Below, one piece after another: positions 1 to 11,859 of a DNA stretch of 64,000 bases. The position numbers and the translations under genes are program-made. The stretch's first letter is position 1; each line of letters starts with the position of its first letter. The DNA is taken from contig JAGFNQ010007699.1 of NCBI GenBank assembly GCA_024364735.1, forward strand, positions 1 to 64,000, read 5' to 3'. Origin of the DNA: Boesenbergia rotunda. Its lineage: Eukaryota > Streptophyta > Magnoliopsida > Zingiberales > Zingiberaceae. The notes beneath the pieces were generated by a model, which saw only the letters and a list, made by a program, of their open reading frames with translations, ran no database searches and was not told the origin of the DNA.

Positions 1-386
1 TTCACTTCGAGCCGACGACGTCCTGCTGCCCCGAAAGAGTTGACCTACTCCGGACGTCGGTAAAAAGAAGAATTTCTTTTAATACTTTATTGCACTTAAT
101 TACTTGAAAGTGTGGGGTTGTCACACTTTCAATTCATTTGTACTCGCCTACTCTATCGGGGTTGACCGATAGAGAGTTTTAGTGAATTGCCCAACGGAAA
201 GGTCCGAGGGACCTGGGCCTTCGAGTAGGAGTCGCCGAAGGCTCCGAACGAAGTAAAAATCGTTCGTGTTTGTGTGTTCGTTTTTCGTCTCTTTCATTTC
301 CGCTGTGCACGCTTTTTAAAGCACTCTGATTTAATTTTTTAAAAGTCACGTGATTCACCCCCCCTCTCACGTGCATCGATCCTACA
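1..386 (+). mobile_element. 3' end of a Sirevirus-type LTR (element L), plus orientation
   Basis: The sequence ends in GATCCTACA at 386, the same LTR end (CCTACA) seen in element E. It has a TTTCCGCTG motif near 296 and the C-rich hairpin at 347-373, as in the R-U5 parts of D, E and G. No PBS follows; hAT transposase coding sequence starts at once. This suggests a solo LTR inserted in the BED-finger part of the hAT gene. The LTR start lies outside the window, so neither its full length nor the target duplication can be checked. Confidence 0.6.
347..373 (+). promoter_or_regulatory. U5 hairpin with C-rich loop (element L copy)
   Basis: CACGTGA at 347-353 pairs with TCACGTG at 367-373 around the loop TTCACCCCCCCTC. 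The same loop occurs on the minus strand of elements D, E and G with different but still self-complementary stems. It lies 13 bases before the LTR end. The role is unknown; a structure near the primer-binding site of the genomic RNA is an inference. Confidence 0.7.
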
Positions 387-2236
387 CCTACAAATTCCAA
401 GCCGGCGGCGGCTATGGGTCGTTGAAACGACATGTAGAAACGAAGCACTCGACGGAATATGGGCTTGACCGCTCTCAAACACAATTATCTAGATTTTCTA
501 GCGGTAGTAGTACTGATTCTGGTTTATTTTTATATTCAGATAATAAATTAAGAGAATCGTTAACTAAATTTGTTTCCGTAGAACATCTTTCTTTTAGTTT
601 TGGATCTAAATGCACATTTGAAGATTTTTGTAAAGAATCTCTTAATCCTGCTGCTAAACGTGTACCTAGGATTACACTAACTCGTACAATTAAAAGATTA
701 GTAAAACAAGGAAAAAAGAATTTAATTGAAGAATTTAATAAATTAAATAATAAAGTTTCTTTATGTTCCGATATTTGGAGTGATCATTGGCAAACTCATT
801 CTTATATGGGTATAACATGTCATTGGATTGATAACTCTTGGATCCTTCAAAAAAGATTATTAGCTTATAGAGTTTTTGATGAATCACACACTGCTCATAA
901 CATTGCACAATTATTACACATAGTTTTAGAAGAATATGGATTGACTCATCAAATATTTTCAATATCATTAGACAATGCTAGTTCTAATACCGCTTCAATA
1001 GATGAATTAAAATTTATTTGTCAACCTGTCATTGGTGGTTTATTTTTTCATATTCGTTGTGTATGCCATATTTTAAATTTATGTGTTCAAGATGGATTAA
1101 AACTTTTACAAAATTATATTCAACCAATTAGAACCGCAATTTCATACTTATGGTCCCATCCATCTATGATGAAACAATGGGGTAGATTTTGTAAAGCTAA
1201 TGGAATGCGACCAAAAAAATTTCCACATGATGTTCCAACACATTGGAATTCAACATATCAATTATTACAAGATTCTTTTCAATATAAAGATTTATTATGT
1301 TTATTTTATGCATAAAATAGTAATACTAATATATATTTATTTTCACAACAATGGAATATTTGTAGTAGTATTTGTGAAATTTTAAAAGTTTTTAACGATG
1401 CAACTGAATAATTTTCTGGTGTTTATTATCCTACTGCTCATTTAATTTTAGTAAATTTTTGTAGTATAATATTAATATTAAATGAACATATAAATAATGA
1501 AGCTTTAACTTTATGTATAATAGCTATGAAAACTAAATGGAAAAAATATTTTTATTTAATTCCTAAAATTTATTTAATTGCATTTGCTTTAGATCCTAGA
1601 TTTAAATTAGAAGTTTTACAAGAAATGTTAACTTTATATTATGACGCATTAATTCCTATTAAGGATTCTTCCTCTCCGGATCCAGCTAATATATAATATT
1701 AAAAATTATTTATATGATCTTTATAATCAATATTATGTTAAATATGGAACACAAACTAATATTTCTGAAACACAACAACCTACTACTACTAATTTAAAAC
1801 TTACAAAAGCCCAACTTTTATTAAAAGAACGGACGAAACGTCCACGAGGATCCTCAAGTTCCACACAGGAACTTGAGAATTATTTTACGGCTTCTTTTGA
1901 TTTTAGTGAATCAGATAGCGAAGACTTCGACATCTTGAAGTGGTGGTCACAGAAGGCTCAAAGCTTTCCCGTTCTCTCCGTGGTCGCAAAAGAAATTTTA
2001 GCTTCTCCAGTGTCGACTGTTGCTGTGGAGCAGACGTTCAGTGCCGGCGGCAACATATTGGATGAACGATGATCAACTATGTCTCCCGACTCATTGGAAG
2101 CTCAAGCATTACTTGATGATTGGACCAGAGCCGAGAAGCGAATCCAAGGAATGCAACTTTCAGAAGACGAAGTCGAAGAATTTGATACCGAAGGAACAAA
2201 TACAACGGGAACGGGAGGAAATGCCAGTGAGTGAGA
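387..2236 (+). pseudogene. hAT transposase (RICESLEEPER/BED-type), broken
   Basis: hAT transposases cut and paste DNA using an RNase H-fold catalytic core. The start keeps the second half of a BED zinc finger (GGGYGSLKRH...H). The core follows (CSDIWSDHW, then SLDNASSN with a likely catalytic Asp) up to a stop at 1313-1315. Further stops and shifts interrupt the middle; ALDPRFKLE near 1580-1610 is recognisable. From 1920 one frame holds the C-terminal dimerisation region (WWSQKA, FPVLSVVAKEILA, TVAVEQTFSAGG), with an in-frame TGA near 2070, and ends near 2236. The first part of the finger is missing because an LTR end replaces it; the first codons of the open frame at 350 are LTR sequence. 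It cannot make an intact protein. Confidence 0.85.
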
Positions 2237-2400
2237 AAGGGTAAAAATATAAAAAATGTAAAAGGGTAAAAATGTAAAAGAACTACGTGGGCTTTGATTC
2301 CCCTATACCCTAAGGGGATACGTAGGCAACTTATATAAGTGCAAGCTCTTTTTTAATAAAATTTATTTTTTTAATTTATTTTTTAATTTTTAATTTTTTT

Positions 2401-2565
2401 AATATAATAATCTTGAACCGTGGCGAACCGTGAACCGGACCGTGAACCGGCGGTTCCGAACCGTGAACCGTAACCGTCTTGGGCGGTTAAGGTTAAGGGT
2501 CGACCTCCCACGAACCGTCGAACCGGCGGTTCCGAACCGTCGATTCCGAACTGTGGTCAGGTCTA
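2401..2565 (+). repeat. hAT subterminal repeats and 3' terminal end
   Basis: The segment has many copies of GAACCG and CGGTTC, typical of plant hAT subterminal regions. It ends in GGTCAGGTCTA, which read inward on the other strand begins TAGACCTGACC, a plausible hAT terminal inverted repeat. The next eight bases, CAGCCGCA (2566-2573), are the candidate target duplication. They fall inside a copia integrase reading frame, which fixes this boundary well. Confidence 0.65.
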
Positions 2566-3816
2566 CAGCCGCAACAAAAGAAAAGCCAGAAAGTGAGTAG
2601 AATAGATGCTCTATGCAATAGAGTGAGACCAGTTTTGACTATATGATGATAATGACGTTCAGAGTATCTATTGTGTTCAGGAGTGTGTGGAGGGTTGGTA
2701 AGATGACTGATACCATGAGTAGTAAGAAAGGAGCGAAGAGCTAAGAATTCACCCCATTATCACTGAAGAGAGTTTTGATAGTCATTGAGAACTATTTTTC
2801 AACAAGTGTTTTGAACGCAATAAAGGTAGAGTATACATCCGATTTTTTGTGAAGAGGATAAAGCCTTATATACTTTATAAATTGATCAACGAAGATTACA
2901 TAATATCATAACTCATCAAATGATAAAATAGGAGATGTTCATATATCAGAAAAGACAATATCCAAAGGAGCACAAGACAAAAAATTATATTTATGAAAAT
3001 GCGACTTATGACTTTTATTAATATTGCACGAAGTGCAATCAAAATTATACAAAGTATCGATAGACAATAAAAGGCCCAAGGAAGACAAAGACTATCGCAA
3101 AATACCTAACGACGGATGACCTAAATGACTATGCCATAAGCACATAGATGACGAGATAGATATAAAAAGGGTGGAAACAAACGATAGCTTAGATGCAGAT
3201 TTCGACTAGTAATAGACACCATCTCTATGGGCCATGCTGACCAATATTACCCCCGTACGATGATCCAACTCTCGGAAATATAAATCAAAGAAATTAAAGA
3301 AATATAATGGGATTAGTAGCACAGAGTACTGCGACAGAAATTAAATTTTTTGACATGGAGGGTACATATAAAACATTGGAAAAAACTAAAAGGGAAATAT
3401 AGAGTTGAGAAAGAGAACGAACCAGTGTGGGTAATAGGAAGTTCAAAACCATCACCAACAATAACACTATCATTTTCAAAGTACAGCTCATGTAATGAAA
3501 GAGTAGCGAAATTAGTGGTGACATAATGTGAGGTGCCAGAGTCAACCATCCATTCCTAAGGATTAGACCGAGGGGTAAAATGAATGGAAGTGTGAGCAAA
3601 AAGTGCACTATATGCTAGACGCCGAGCACGCGGAGGAGCCGATGGAAGCAAGGTTAGCATTGAGGCAAACATATACCCGCATTGACGAGCAAAGTGACCT
3701 ATGACACCACAGATCTGACAACGCCTAAGGTAGTGATTAGAACCGGACGTAGCTGACTGTGTAGGCAAGTGTGCAAACAACACTGGGGCAAAAGGACATG
3801 GCTGATACGGCATCAT
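2566..3816 (-). pseudogene. Ty1/copia gag-protease-integrase fragment, broken
   Basis: Read on the minus strand from 3816: a CCHC zinc knuckle (CQICGVIGHFARQC), then the protease start WMVDSGTSHYVT near 3550, then a GAG-pre-integrase motif (LWHSHLGHPSLG) near 3090-3135, then an integrase core with SDNGGEF and PHTPEHN near 2670-2780. Several stops and frame changes break it. The integrase frame is cut at 2566 by the hAT element end. RT and RNase H are not in the window; if they survive they lie to the left of the hAT insertion. Confidence 0.8.
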
Positions 3817-3913
3817 CGGAGGTCAACTGGTGATGTTGTCGGCGATGACTATTGGAGGCGGCGACTAGGGTCTATGGAGAGAATAAAGAAAAAAAATTAT
3901 TGTTAAGCTTATT

Positions 3914-3926
3914 GCTCTGATATCAT
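3914..3926 (-). other. Primer-binding site of the broken copia element
   Basis: The minus strand reads ATGATATCAGAGC, one base off the usual plant copia PBS TGGTATCAGAGC, which pairs with the 3' end of initiator tRNA-Met. It lies between the gag remnant and a TG...CA repeat, as expected for a minus-strand element. Confidence 0.6.
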
Positions 3927-3928
3927 AT

Positions 3929-4071
3929 TGAGAGTTGAATACACAATTTTATTAATGAGATATATGATATATAAATACCAAAACATCTAAATATTAGGAA
4001 ACAAATAAATTAGAAAACTAAGAAAATTTTGATAAATTAATTAATAAATTTTTATTAATTAATAGTTGACA
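3929..4071 (-). mobile_element. Putative short 5' LTR of the broken copia element
   Basis: The block begins TGAGAGTTGA and ends AGTTGACA, so it has TG...CA ends, and it sits directly next to the PBS-like site. At 143 bp it is short for a copia LTR. No second copy is in the window, so the outer end is uncertain. Confidence 0.4.
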
Positions 4072-4330
4072 TAGGAACGTTGAATTGATGAGCTACCTAC
4101 TACAAGCTCTTTCCAATTTACATAGTAGCCGATGAAAAATTTCTATAGAGTCAGATAGATCACTTCAGGATTAGTCGAACATCCCAAGATATTTGGAATA
4201 TTAAATTGTAGGAGGAATGTAATTTTAGTATATTTTCTAAAAAATATACTTTTGAGAATATAGATAACTAGAGCTTTTTTGGTAAGATAATATGGATTGG
4301 AACAATCTCATTTTCGAGAACGTCAGAAGT
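4072..4330. other. AT-rich sequence, nothing recognised
   Basis: No coding potential, RNA gene or repeat boundary is seen. It is ordinary AT-rich intergenic sequence. Confidence 0.5.
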
Positions 4331-4331
4331 G

Positions 4332-5079
4332 TGTTTGGTTCGAGGTCATCATATATAACATTAGTTATGTAATTATTAGTTAATCACATAATCTTAGTTA
4401 CAGGGAATGAAACATAATTTGATATTACTTAGTTCAATTTAGTTGATAAAATAAAATTTTGTTTGTTTGGAAGTTTTAGTATACAACCTAGTATAATATT
4501 TTGCTGTATTACCCTAAGTCCAATCCTAAGCAGATATTGTATGCTTATCTAAATTAAAAATAGAAAATGTATAATAATATTGTATGTTTGTTTCATCGAT
4601 TTAAGTATAAAAAATTATATCAATCGCCAAATTGACGATCTGCGATTGTATTTATTTTAATTTTTTGAACATTAAAAAACACAATATATAATAATAATAA
4701 TAATAATGATATATAAATAAATAAAATTAGATTATTTTTTTATTTTTTAAGAATTTGTTTAGATAATTTAATTGGGCTTTAGATTAACTCTATTTAATTT
4801 ATCTCAATTATAACCTATTTAATTTACTTCGGTGACGATCGTTGGCCTCCAGTAATGCTTGTCGACCGCTGATGATGCCCACCGACTGTTACCACCTCCG
4901 CGCTTGGCTTCGATCGCTCTAATGAAAATTTGGAATTTTTTTTTTGCTTAACTTCTAGAATTGAGAAAAACCAAAGCAACCCAAGGTATTCCGATTCCGA
5001 GTTTGATGCCCTAATTGATGATGTTTATTGACATTACGGTAAAAAAAATTTTGGAATCAAGAAAACATTGAACCAAACA
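4332..5079. mobile_element. Possible MITE with 10-bp inverted ends
   Basis: TGTTTGGTTC at 4332-4341 is perfectly complementary to GAACCAAACA at 5070-5079. Ends beginning TGTTTGGTTC are common in plant Tourist and hAT-like MITEs. The interior is AT-rich without ORFs. No convincing target duplication was found, so this is tentative. Confidence 0.35.
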
Positions 5080-6628
5080 TAATTATTTATGATAATCCTA
5101 GGTGGATAAGCAAGATTATCTATGATAGTTCTAAACCAAGGTGGTACTAATGGTATGTTTTTGATGTTGTTTTAAGAATACTAGGTTTTGAGTTAATAAC
5201 AGAAAAAAAGGTTAAAAAAAGTTTTTTTTAGTGTATCCTTGTCAACAGTTAGAAAATACTTTTTTCTAATTATTTTCATTAAAAGGATGTTTCTTTTTTA
5301 AAATACTTTTTTCTAATATTGTTATTGCAATTATGACATAACTATTACCATGTATAACAGCTACACCATAACTATTATAACGTATTAAAATAAATTATTT
5401 TTCTTTTTAATTTAATATGTCAAAAATATTATAACAATTTTAACCGAAAGGGAGCCTTGGAGCATAAGGTCAAATTATTATTGTGTGATCTTATATTTAT
5501 GGATTTAAGTAAATAATTTTTCTCCAATGTAGATAAGTTCAATGTTATATTAATGGAAACTTTATACATCAGAGTGCCCGTGAACATAACAATTTTAATC
5601 AACATTACTATGAACACATCAAAACTCGATGGGCAAATTTAAGAATATAATTAACTAGGATTTCAACTACCCATGGGGCCATTGAATTGGCTCGCCTCTC
5701 CACATTAAAAATTTTATCAATCCATTTTAAGGCCGATCCAAGCACATCGTACTATGATGGGCTCGAATTGACCTAACTTGAGAAAATTTTATTTTCTAAA
5801 ATTTAAAATTAAAATATAAAATTTAATAGGTTCGTGAGTTGACCCGCTTAATCTATAACTCAAACTTAAACATTTCAATATTTTTTCGCACTCTCTATAT
5901 ATATATTTATTTTTGTGAGCTAGTCCTATCCATCTAACTCACAATTCATTTTGAATTGGATTAGGTTGTGATGAGAATTTTCAAACTCTTTAGGATGGTA
6001 GGATGGTCCATCCCACCTTATTATATGATAGATTTTTAATGGACTGACTCGCTTCATTACGGATTGATACATTTGATAGTACTAATTATGATAAAACACA
6101 TTTCAAATAAGCATTCTTTTAACGCTAAAAAAAAGGATATGAAGTTTTAGATAGGACCACAAATTAAATCGAGCTTTCCAATGTTTGACAAGATATGCCT
6201 AGCTATTGTTGACTAAATATATATTTCTCTTCTCGTCGGTTGAAATGGAACACTAACATTGTTTAGGATTGACCGTAGACTTCAGTAGTGCCCTTTAAGT
6301 CAACTCTCGTGCAAACTAGTGAACCCCTCTTTTTTTTCTATATTATTAAAAGAAATATTTATTTTAAAAATAATTAACATAGATGATTATACTCATCCTA
6401 GACTCTCTTTACAATTCACCTCTAAATTATATGAAAAAAGATAAATTATAAGATAAGTTTATATTCAACCACTAAATAACTAAGCGATGAAAATAATGTT
6501 TTCTTCCGCAATCTCCTTTCCTAAATTCATATATGCTCCATTATAATAATTCTAATCACTGAGTATCTAAAATATTTATTTGTAAATCATCTCCCATAGA
6601 CGTGGTGAAATTATAATAAAGATGCATC
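5080..6628. other. AT-rich sequence, nothing recognised
   Basis: Only short spurious ORFs occur. Simple AT-rich runs dominate. No element end, tRNA or gene was identified. Confidence 0.5.
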
Positions 6629-7166
6629 TGTTGGATATAGTGTGAATGGAAAAGGAAAAAAGAAGCTTTTTGATAAGTGAGACTTTAGTCCTACATTAAG
6701 AATTTCATGTGAATAGAAAGGGAGGTGGAAAATAAAGGGACTCCTTTGTGAATGAGATTTTAGTCCCACATTGGAAGTCTTAAGGCATAATTGCTGATTT
6801 ATATTGTTTCACAAGCATGTTAGTTGTGAACAAATGCAAGAGGAGATACTCTCTCTCAAGCGTGGGTGCGCAGGGGGTGCAAATTTAGGGTCCGGATTTG
6901 TACTGAACCAAGTGAACTCGTGTGCATGCACAACCTGGGCGTGTCGAATGTCCAACCGGTCGGGGTAAAATTTGTCCAAGCAGATAAACTAATATTTTGT
7001 CAAATTTTTTGCTCAAGTGTAACTGATGCATTAACTATTGATTAATGCTAAATCAGTAACCCTCAGACGTTTGGATCTGGACGGTTAATTGACAGTAAAT
7101 GACGTTAATTCGGTCATTAATTACTGCAGGGGTCTCAGCCTATATAAAGAGGTTGTGACCGAGAGC
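6629..7166 (+). mobile_element. LTR-like repeat with TATA box, left half (split by a solo LTR)
   Basis: The segment begins TGTTGGATATAG and has TATATAAAG at 7141-7149. The downstream half, after the solo LTR and its target duplication, starts at 9016 and looks like transcribed leader sequence. It is probably an older LTR or promoter repeat into which the solo LTR jumped just downstream of the TATA box. Family not recognised. Confidence 0.45.
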
Positions 7167-7171
7167 AAAAG
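7167..7171. repeat. Target-site duplication (left) of the solo LTR
   Basis: AAAAG precedes the LTR here and recurs at 9011-9015 after it. The 5-bp length is normal for LTR retrotransposon integration. Confidence 0.75.
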
Positions 7172-9010
7172 TGATGGGTATGACTTGGCGGGTTTCCTAA
7201 GCGAATACTTAGTCGTTCTTGAGAGACCTCTTCATGTCTACGGATTAAAAAATTAATCCGAATGGAGACCCGTCTCCCAAACGACCATCTCGTCATCGTA
7301 TCAATTGATTCAAGTCACAACTTAGCCAAACTCAAGAGTAAGACCTTGTAACTTTCCGAATCAAGTGACCGCAGAAAAGATGACGAGTGGATTGCTGATT
7401 TTTGTGTTTATTATCAGGGTCCAATTAATTAATAATTAAATATGATTAACAAATAATCAAAATAATAATAATTAATTAACACATATAAAATGATAAGACT
7501 AAAACAAAGGAGCCAAGGAAGAGAATTATACCTTCCTTTACCTCGTAGCCTTTTACCTTATGTTCCTTCCCTCCCGGACGTCGTGTGGGTGATGAGCTAC
7601 CGAGAGCCAGAATCACCAAGGGGTCCCAATTAATCTCTTCTTCACAAGCCAACAAAACCCTAAACCTAGGGTTTACACCGCCGACCAATTTCTTCCCCTT
7701 TCCTTGCGTCGTCGGCCACCGAGAGCCAACCAACCCTCGCTGGCCACAAGGAAGACCTAGGGAGGAGCTTGAAGAAGAAGAAGGAGAGAAAAGCACTCCT
7801 TCCTAACCCAAAATCTGCTGTGATCTCCTCCTCTCCTTGGCTTGCAGCGCCGCCGCACCTCTCCTTGCGCCGCCTCCCACCGACCGCCGGCACCTCGTCC
7901 TTCCTCGCCGCGCACTACAAAAAGGGAGAGGAGATCTCCCCCTTTGTCTAGTAGAGGCTAGCCACCAAGTGGATGAGAGGGGAAGAAAAAAAGAAGAAGA
8001 GAGGCCCTTCTCTACTTGCCGTGACCTAGGAGAGAGAAGGAAGAGAGAGGAGAGGATAGAAGCCTTGGGTTGTTGATTAATTTATTAAGCCTTGATTTTT
8101 TGATCCCATGGGGTATATATAGGGCTAAGGTAGGGACCAAGAGGAGGAGTTGGGTCTTGGCCAACTAATGGATCTAAAACCAATCCATTAATGAAGATCC
8201 ATTCCACTAAAGGATCTCCATTGAACTTCCTCACCAACCCCTATATTTTCATATGGCTCCACCTATTATGAGTACATCCATCCCCCCGTGTTTAAGATAT
8301 CGAATTCCAGTCAATTAATTTAAATTATTGATAATTTTAATTAATCAACTTCTAACTCCTTAACAAGTACCACTCAACCTTATGATCATGTTGGATCAAA
8401 TCCACCTGCAGGGTTTAACATGATGAACCTTATGAGCTCATCAAGGGGGCATCATCATCCCGACTCACCAGGACACGGATTTCGTCAATAATCAATGACA
8501 CACCATATAATTAATATTATTTCTCAACTTACCGGGTCTATCAATTTAGCAGAATAAATCTTGCCCATTGGTAAATCTAAGAAATAAAATATTAACTATA
8601 CGTGTCCGTTATTATATCAGGATTTAGAGATTGTACTCCATAATAATCCGAGATCCAATCCAATTATTAAGTCAGTACAAATTGGATGACCTTTATTTTG
8701 GTCCTACTCAATGCACACAAAGCACACTAGTGTAATTCTATGGTCAAGACAAATCACACCTAATTACACTACAATCATCCCGATGGTTTGTCCAACTCTA
8801 TATCGGTTGTGAGCCTCTACTTATACAATGCAAGGGACTGATAACATGATCTTCTGTGTATCACCACACACCATCTTATCTACAAAGCAAAGTCTCGGAC
8901 TTTTATGCATATACTAATATTAATACACATTTGTGTTATTGTGATTCTCTTTTCAAAATATAGATGATTATATATGTAAAAGGCAAGTCTTTTAGTATAC
9001 ACATCTAACA
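7172..9010 (-). mobile_element. Solo copia LTR (1839 bp)
   Basis: On the minus strand it starts TGTTAGATGTG and ends ATACCCATCA, flanked by the 5-bp duplication AAAAG. It is clearly related along most of its length to the LTR of element K (20230-21823) in inverted orientation; blocks such as ACAGAAGATCATGTTA and GAATTACACTAGTG are shared. A minus-strand TATATATA box lies near 8112-8122. ORFs inside it (7476-8076) are LTR leader sequence, not genes. No PBS or internal domain adjoins it, so it is a solo LTR left by recombination. Confidence 0.85.
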
Positions 9011-9015
9011 AAAAG

Positions 9016-9440
9016 ATATACAGAGAAGAAATTATCTTCCATCTCATTTCCGACCTCCCTTGTTAGCGTTCTTGTTAGCGTTCGAGTACTTTCTCAGTTC
9101 GCCACGAGCAACGAGTGCTCCATTGTGCCCGTTGTCCCGCTGTTATATCATGAGAGACAGACGTCCATCGGAGCCTCGAAGCACCGCCGGAGGAGGACAA
9201 ATCTGTTTCAAGGAAACTGCGTAACGCAGGCCTCAGCAACTCTCCAGTTCCGGTTCAGGCAGACCGATTCGGGAGACCCTGGTCGGGAGACGTCCAACTA
9301 CTGCTTAGGAGACTTGGTTGGGAGACTTAGTCGGGAGACCTGGTCGGGAGATTCTGCTCGAGAATTCCAGCTCGGGAATTCTGCTCGGGAGATTACAGTA
9401 TGCATAAAAGGCAACTCGGGCCACTCAACAGCTAAGTTGA
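9016..9440 (+). mobile_element. Right half of the split LTR-like repeat
   Basis: It continues the sequence cut at 7166, starting ATATACAGAGAAG. It contains a run of GGGAGA/TCGGGAG motifs between about 9270 and 9390. A long open frame here (9125-9565) has no recognisable protein domain and is probably chance. Confidence 0.4.
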
Positions 9441-9549
9441 AATTATTTTTTATAATTTTAATTTATTATAAACTCTCCAAAAAGGAATATATCCTCGAAC
9501 AACATCTATCATATTCAAATAGACATGGTAAAATTATAATAAATATGCA

Positions 9550-9977
9550 TAGGGGTGAGTATTAGGTTAAAACTGAACCGAATAGACTGAAAACCGAATA
9601 AACCGAATTTTTCCCAAAAAACCGAACCGATCGAATTTGTGAATCAAAACCGAGAAAACCGAACCGAAAAAAATCGGTTAATTCAGTTTTTTAACCGATT
9701 TGACCGAACTTTTAAAATTTTATTCGATTTTAATTAAAAACAAGATTTTATTTAATTTAATTATATTTTTAAATAAAAATAATTAAATTAATATTCTTAT
9801 TCGGTTTATTCGGTTTAATCGAATTACAAAATTGAAAACCGAAAACTGAACCGAATTAACCGAAAATCGAATCGAATTTCGAGAAAAAAACCGAAAACCG
9901 AATTAACCGAACCGAATTTCAAAATTCGGTCGGTTCGGTTCGGTTAATTCGGTTTTTCAAATTTTTGCTCACCCCTA
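9550..9977. mobile_element. hAT-type MITE, copy 1 (428 bp)
   Basis: Ends are TAGGGGTGAG and CTCACCCCTA. The 8-bp target duplication AATATGCA is perfect at 9542-9549 and 9978-9985. The interior is full of CCGAA/TTCGG repeats with AT-rich centre and has no coding capacity. Size, ends and 8-bp duplication fit a non-autonomous hAT element. Confidence 0.88.
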
Positions 9978-9985
9978 AATATGCA

Positions 9986-10978
9986 TCTATCGAAAAAAAA
10001 TTAAAGAATTAATTAATAATGATAAAACAATATAAAATTTATCAACTCTCTCTTGATTAATCAAAATGGATAATATTAAATTTGGGATGATTAACCTGAC
10101 CCCACAAAAGTTTCGATCAACCACTTGGATAAATCTAGAAGCGCTCGCGGCGAGCGATCTAAAAATCCAATATTCCACGGTTGTATACTCCTAGCTAGAA
10201 TGATTAACTAAGTTAGGTAACATCGAACCTAAGGCGATCGACTCGGCCCCATGAATATTTCTGACAGATTGCTAAGATAAATCGAAAAGTATTCATCGTG
10301 GACGATCTAAAAATTTAACATCTTACGATTACTCTCTAATTATATGCAGAGAAAAGAGGATTAATTATCTTCTATGTATCCATGGAATGATGAATTTTAT
10401 AAAAAAATTTCGCTGGAATTATCTAAATACTATTTCTTTATAATTTGATGTAAAATATCATTTTTTATATTCCACTTTACATGGAGCATTGACTAAAATA
10501 AATTACGAAAAAGATATTTTAAAGTTTTTTTTGATAAATTTTAAAAGAAAGTTTTTTTTGATAAATTTTAAAAGAAGAGTGTTATTTAATTTTCTATCTG
10601 TTAAAGATAAAAGGGCCTCACATTTAACAAATTATTAGAGAAATAGTCTTTCTTTTTTTTTTTTTAATGTCAAATGAACATCCTATCATATATTTTGTGT
10701 TGGGAATATTTTTTGCTTTCATGAGGCGTAGTTGAGTAAGATTCGAATTTCTTGAGGCCTATTTCTTTGGCCTTAGAGAATAAATTTTTTTCATTTAAGA
10801 GACCGTTTAGTATCGTAATTTATCTCCCTTCTACCAGATTTTAAGGGGCAATAAAAAAAATCAAGGATAAATATTATCATCTTTTACATCATATGTTGAT
10901 AATATTCTTATGTTAAGCATTCTTATAACTACAACTCAATATTACAATGTTACAATGTGCAGTAACCTTGGGATAGCC
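9986..10978. other. AT-rich sequence with a 27-bp tandem duplication
   Basis: No gene is seen. A 27-bp unit (AAAG, eight T, GATAAATTTTAAAAG) is perfectly duplicated in tandem at 10521-10547 and 10548-10574. The rest holds only chance ORFs. Confidence 0.55.
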
Positions 10979-10986
10979 GTTACAAC

Positions 10987-11407
10987 TAAGGATGTGCATT
11001 GGGTCAAAATCGAACCGACGAATCGAAAACCGAATTAATCGATTTTTTTTTGGAACCGACCGAACCGATCGAATTTTCTACAAAAACCAAACTTACCGAA
11101 CCGATTTTGTTCGCCGAATTAACCGAAATTTTAAATTTAATTTGATTTTTAATTAAAATAACCAGATTTTATATAATTAATTATATTTTTAAATAAAAAT
11201 TAATTAAATTAATATTTTTATTCGGTCTATTCAGTTTATTTGGTTTAACCGAATTACAAAATTCAAAACCGAAATCGAACCGATTTAACTGAAAAATCGA
11301 ACCGAATTATAAAAAAAAACCGAAAACCGAATTAACTGAACTGAATTTCAAAATTCGGTCGGTTCGGTTCGGTTAATTCGGATTTTCCGAAGTTTTGCTC
11401 ACCCCTA
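10987..11407. mobile_element. hAT-type MITE, copy 2 (421 bp)
   Basis: Same family as the 9550 copy: similar CCGAA/TTCGG-rich body and the same end TTTTGCTCACCCCTA. The left end is diverged (TAAGGATGTGC). The 8-bp target duplication GTTACAAC is perfect at 10979-10986 and 11408-11415. Confidence 0.85.
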
Positions 11408-11859
11408 GTTACAACATGATTAAATATTACATTTACCCTAATGAAAACTAATATATATAGAATATTATTATATTAAAATCTTATTTATCCATTTGATTAA
11501 AATTCATTATATTTCATAAATTTTTTTATCCGGGTTAATTTCATTTTAAATTTTTTATAACACTATTAGTAACTATTACAGTGCTGCTGTTATAATAATT
11601 ATTAATTAAGTTAAAATGATTTTAATAAACTTTAAGTCATCTGGATCAAATTGATAAAAAAAATAGTTTAAACAAATATAGCAGCTACTCTAACATAGAA
11701 AAATAAGACTTTTTTAGATAAAATATATGATGCATTTAATATTGTTTACACAAGGAATACTCATTCAATTTACATGTGACATCTTCTTTTGAAATTTTTT
11801 TTCTTAATTGCGTTGTGCATGCATGAAATCACTCGGTGCGTATGCATCTTCGTAGTGCA

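Noticed and set aside
7476..8076. Several overlapping ORFs of 60-106 codons
   Set aside because: They are in the leader part of the solo LTR on both strands; low complexity and no domain.
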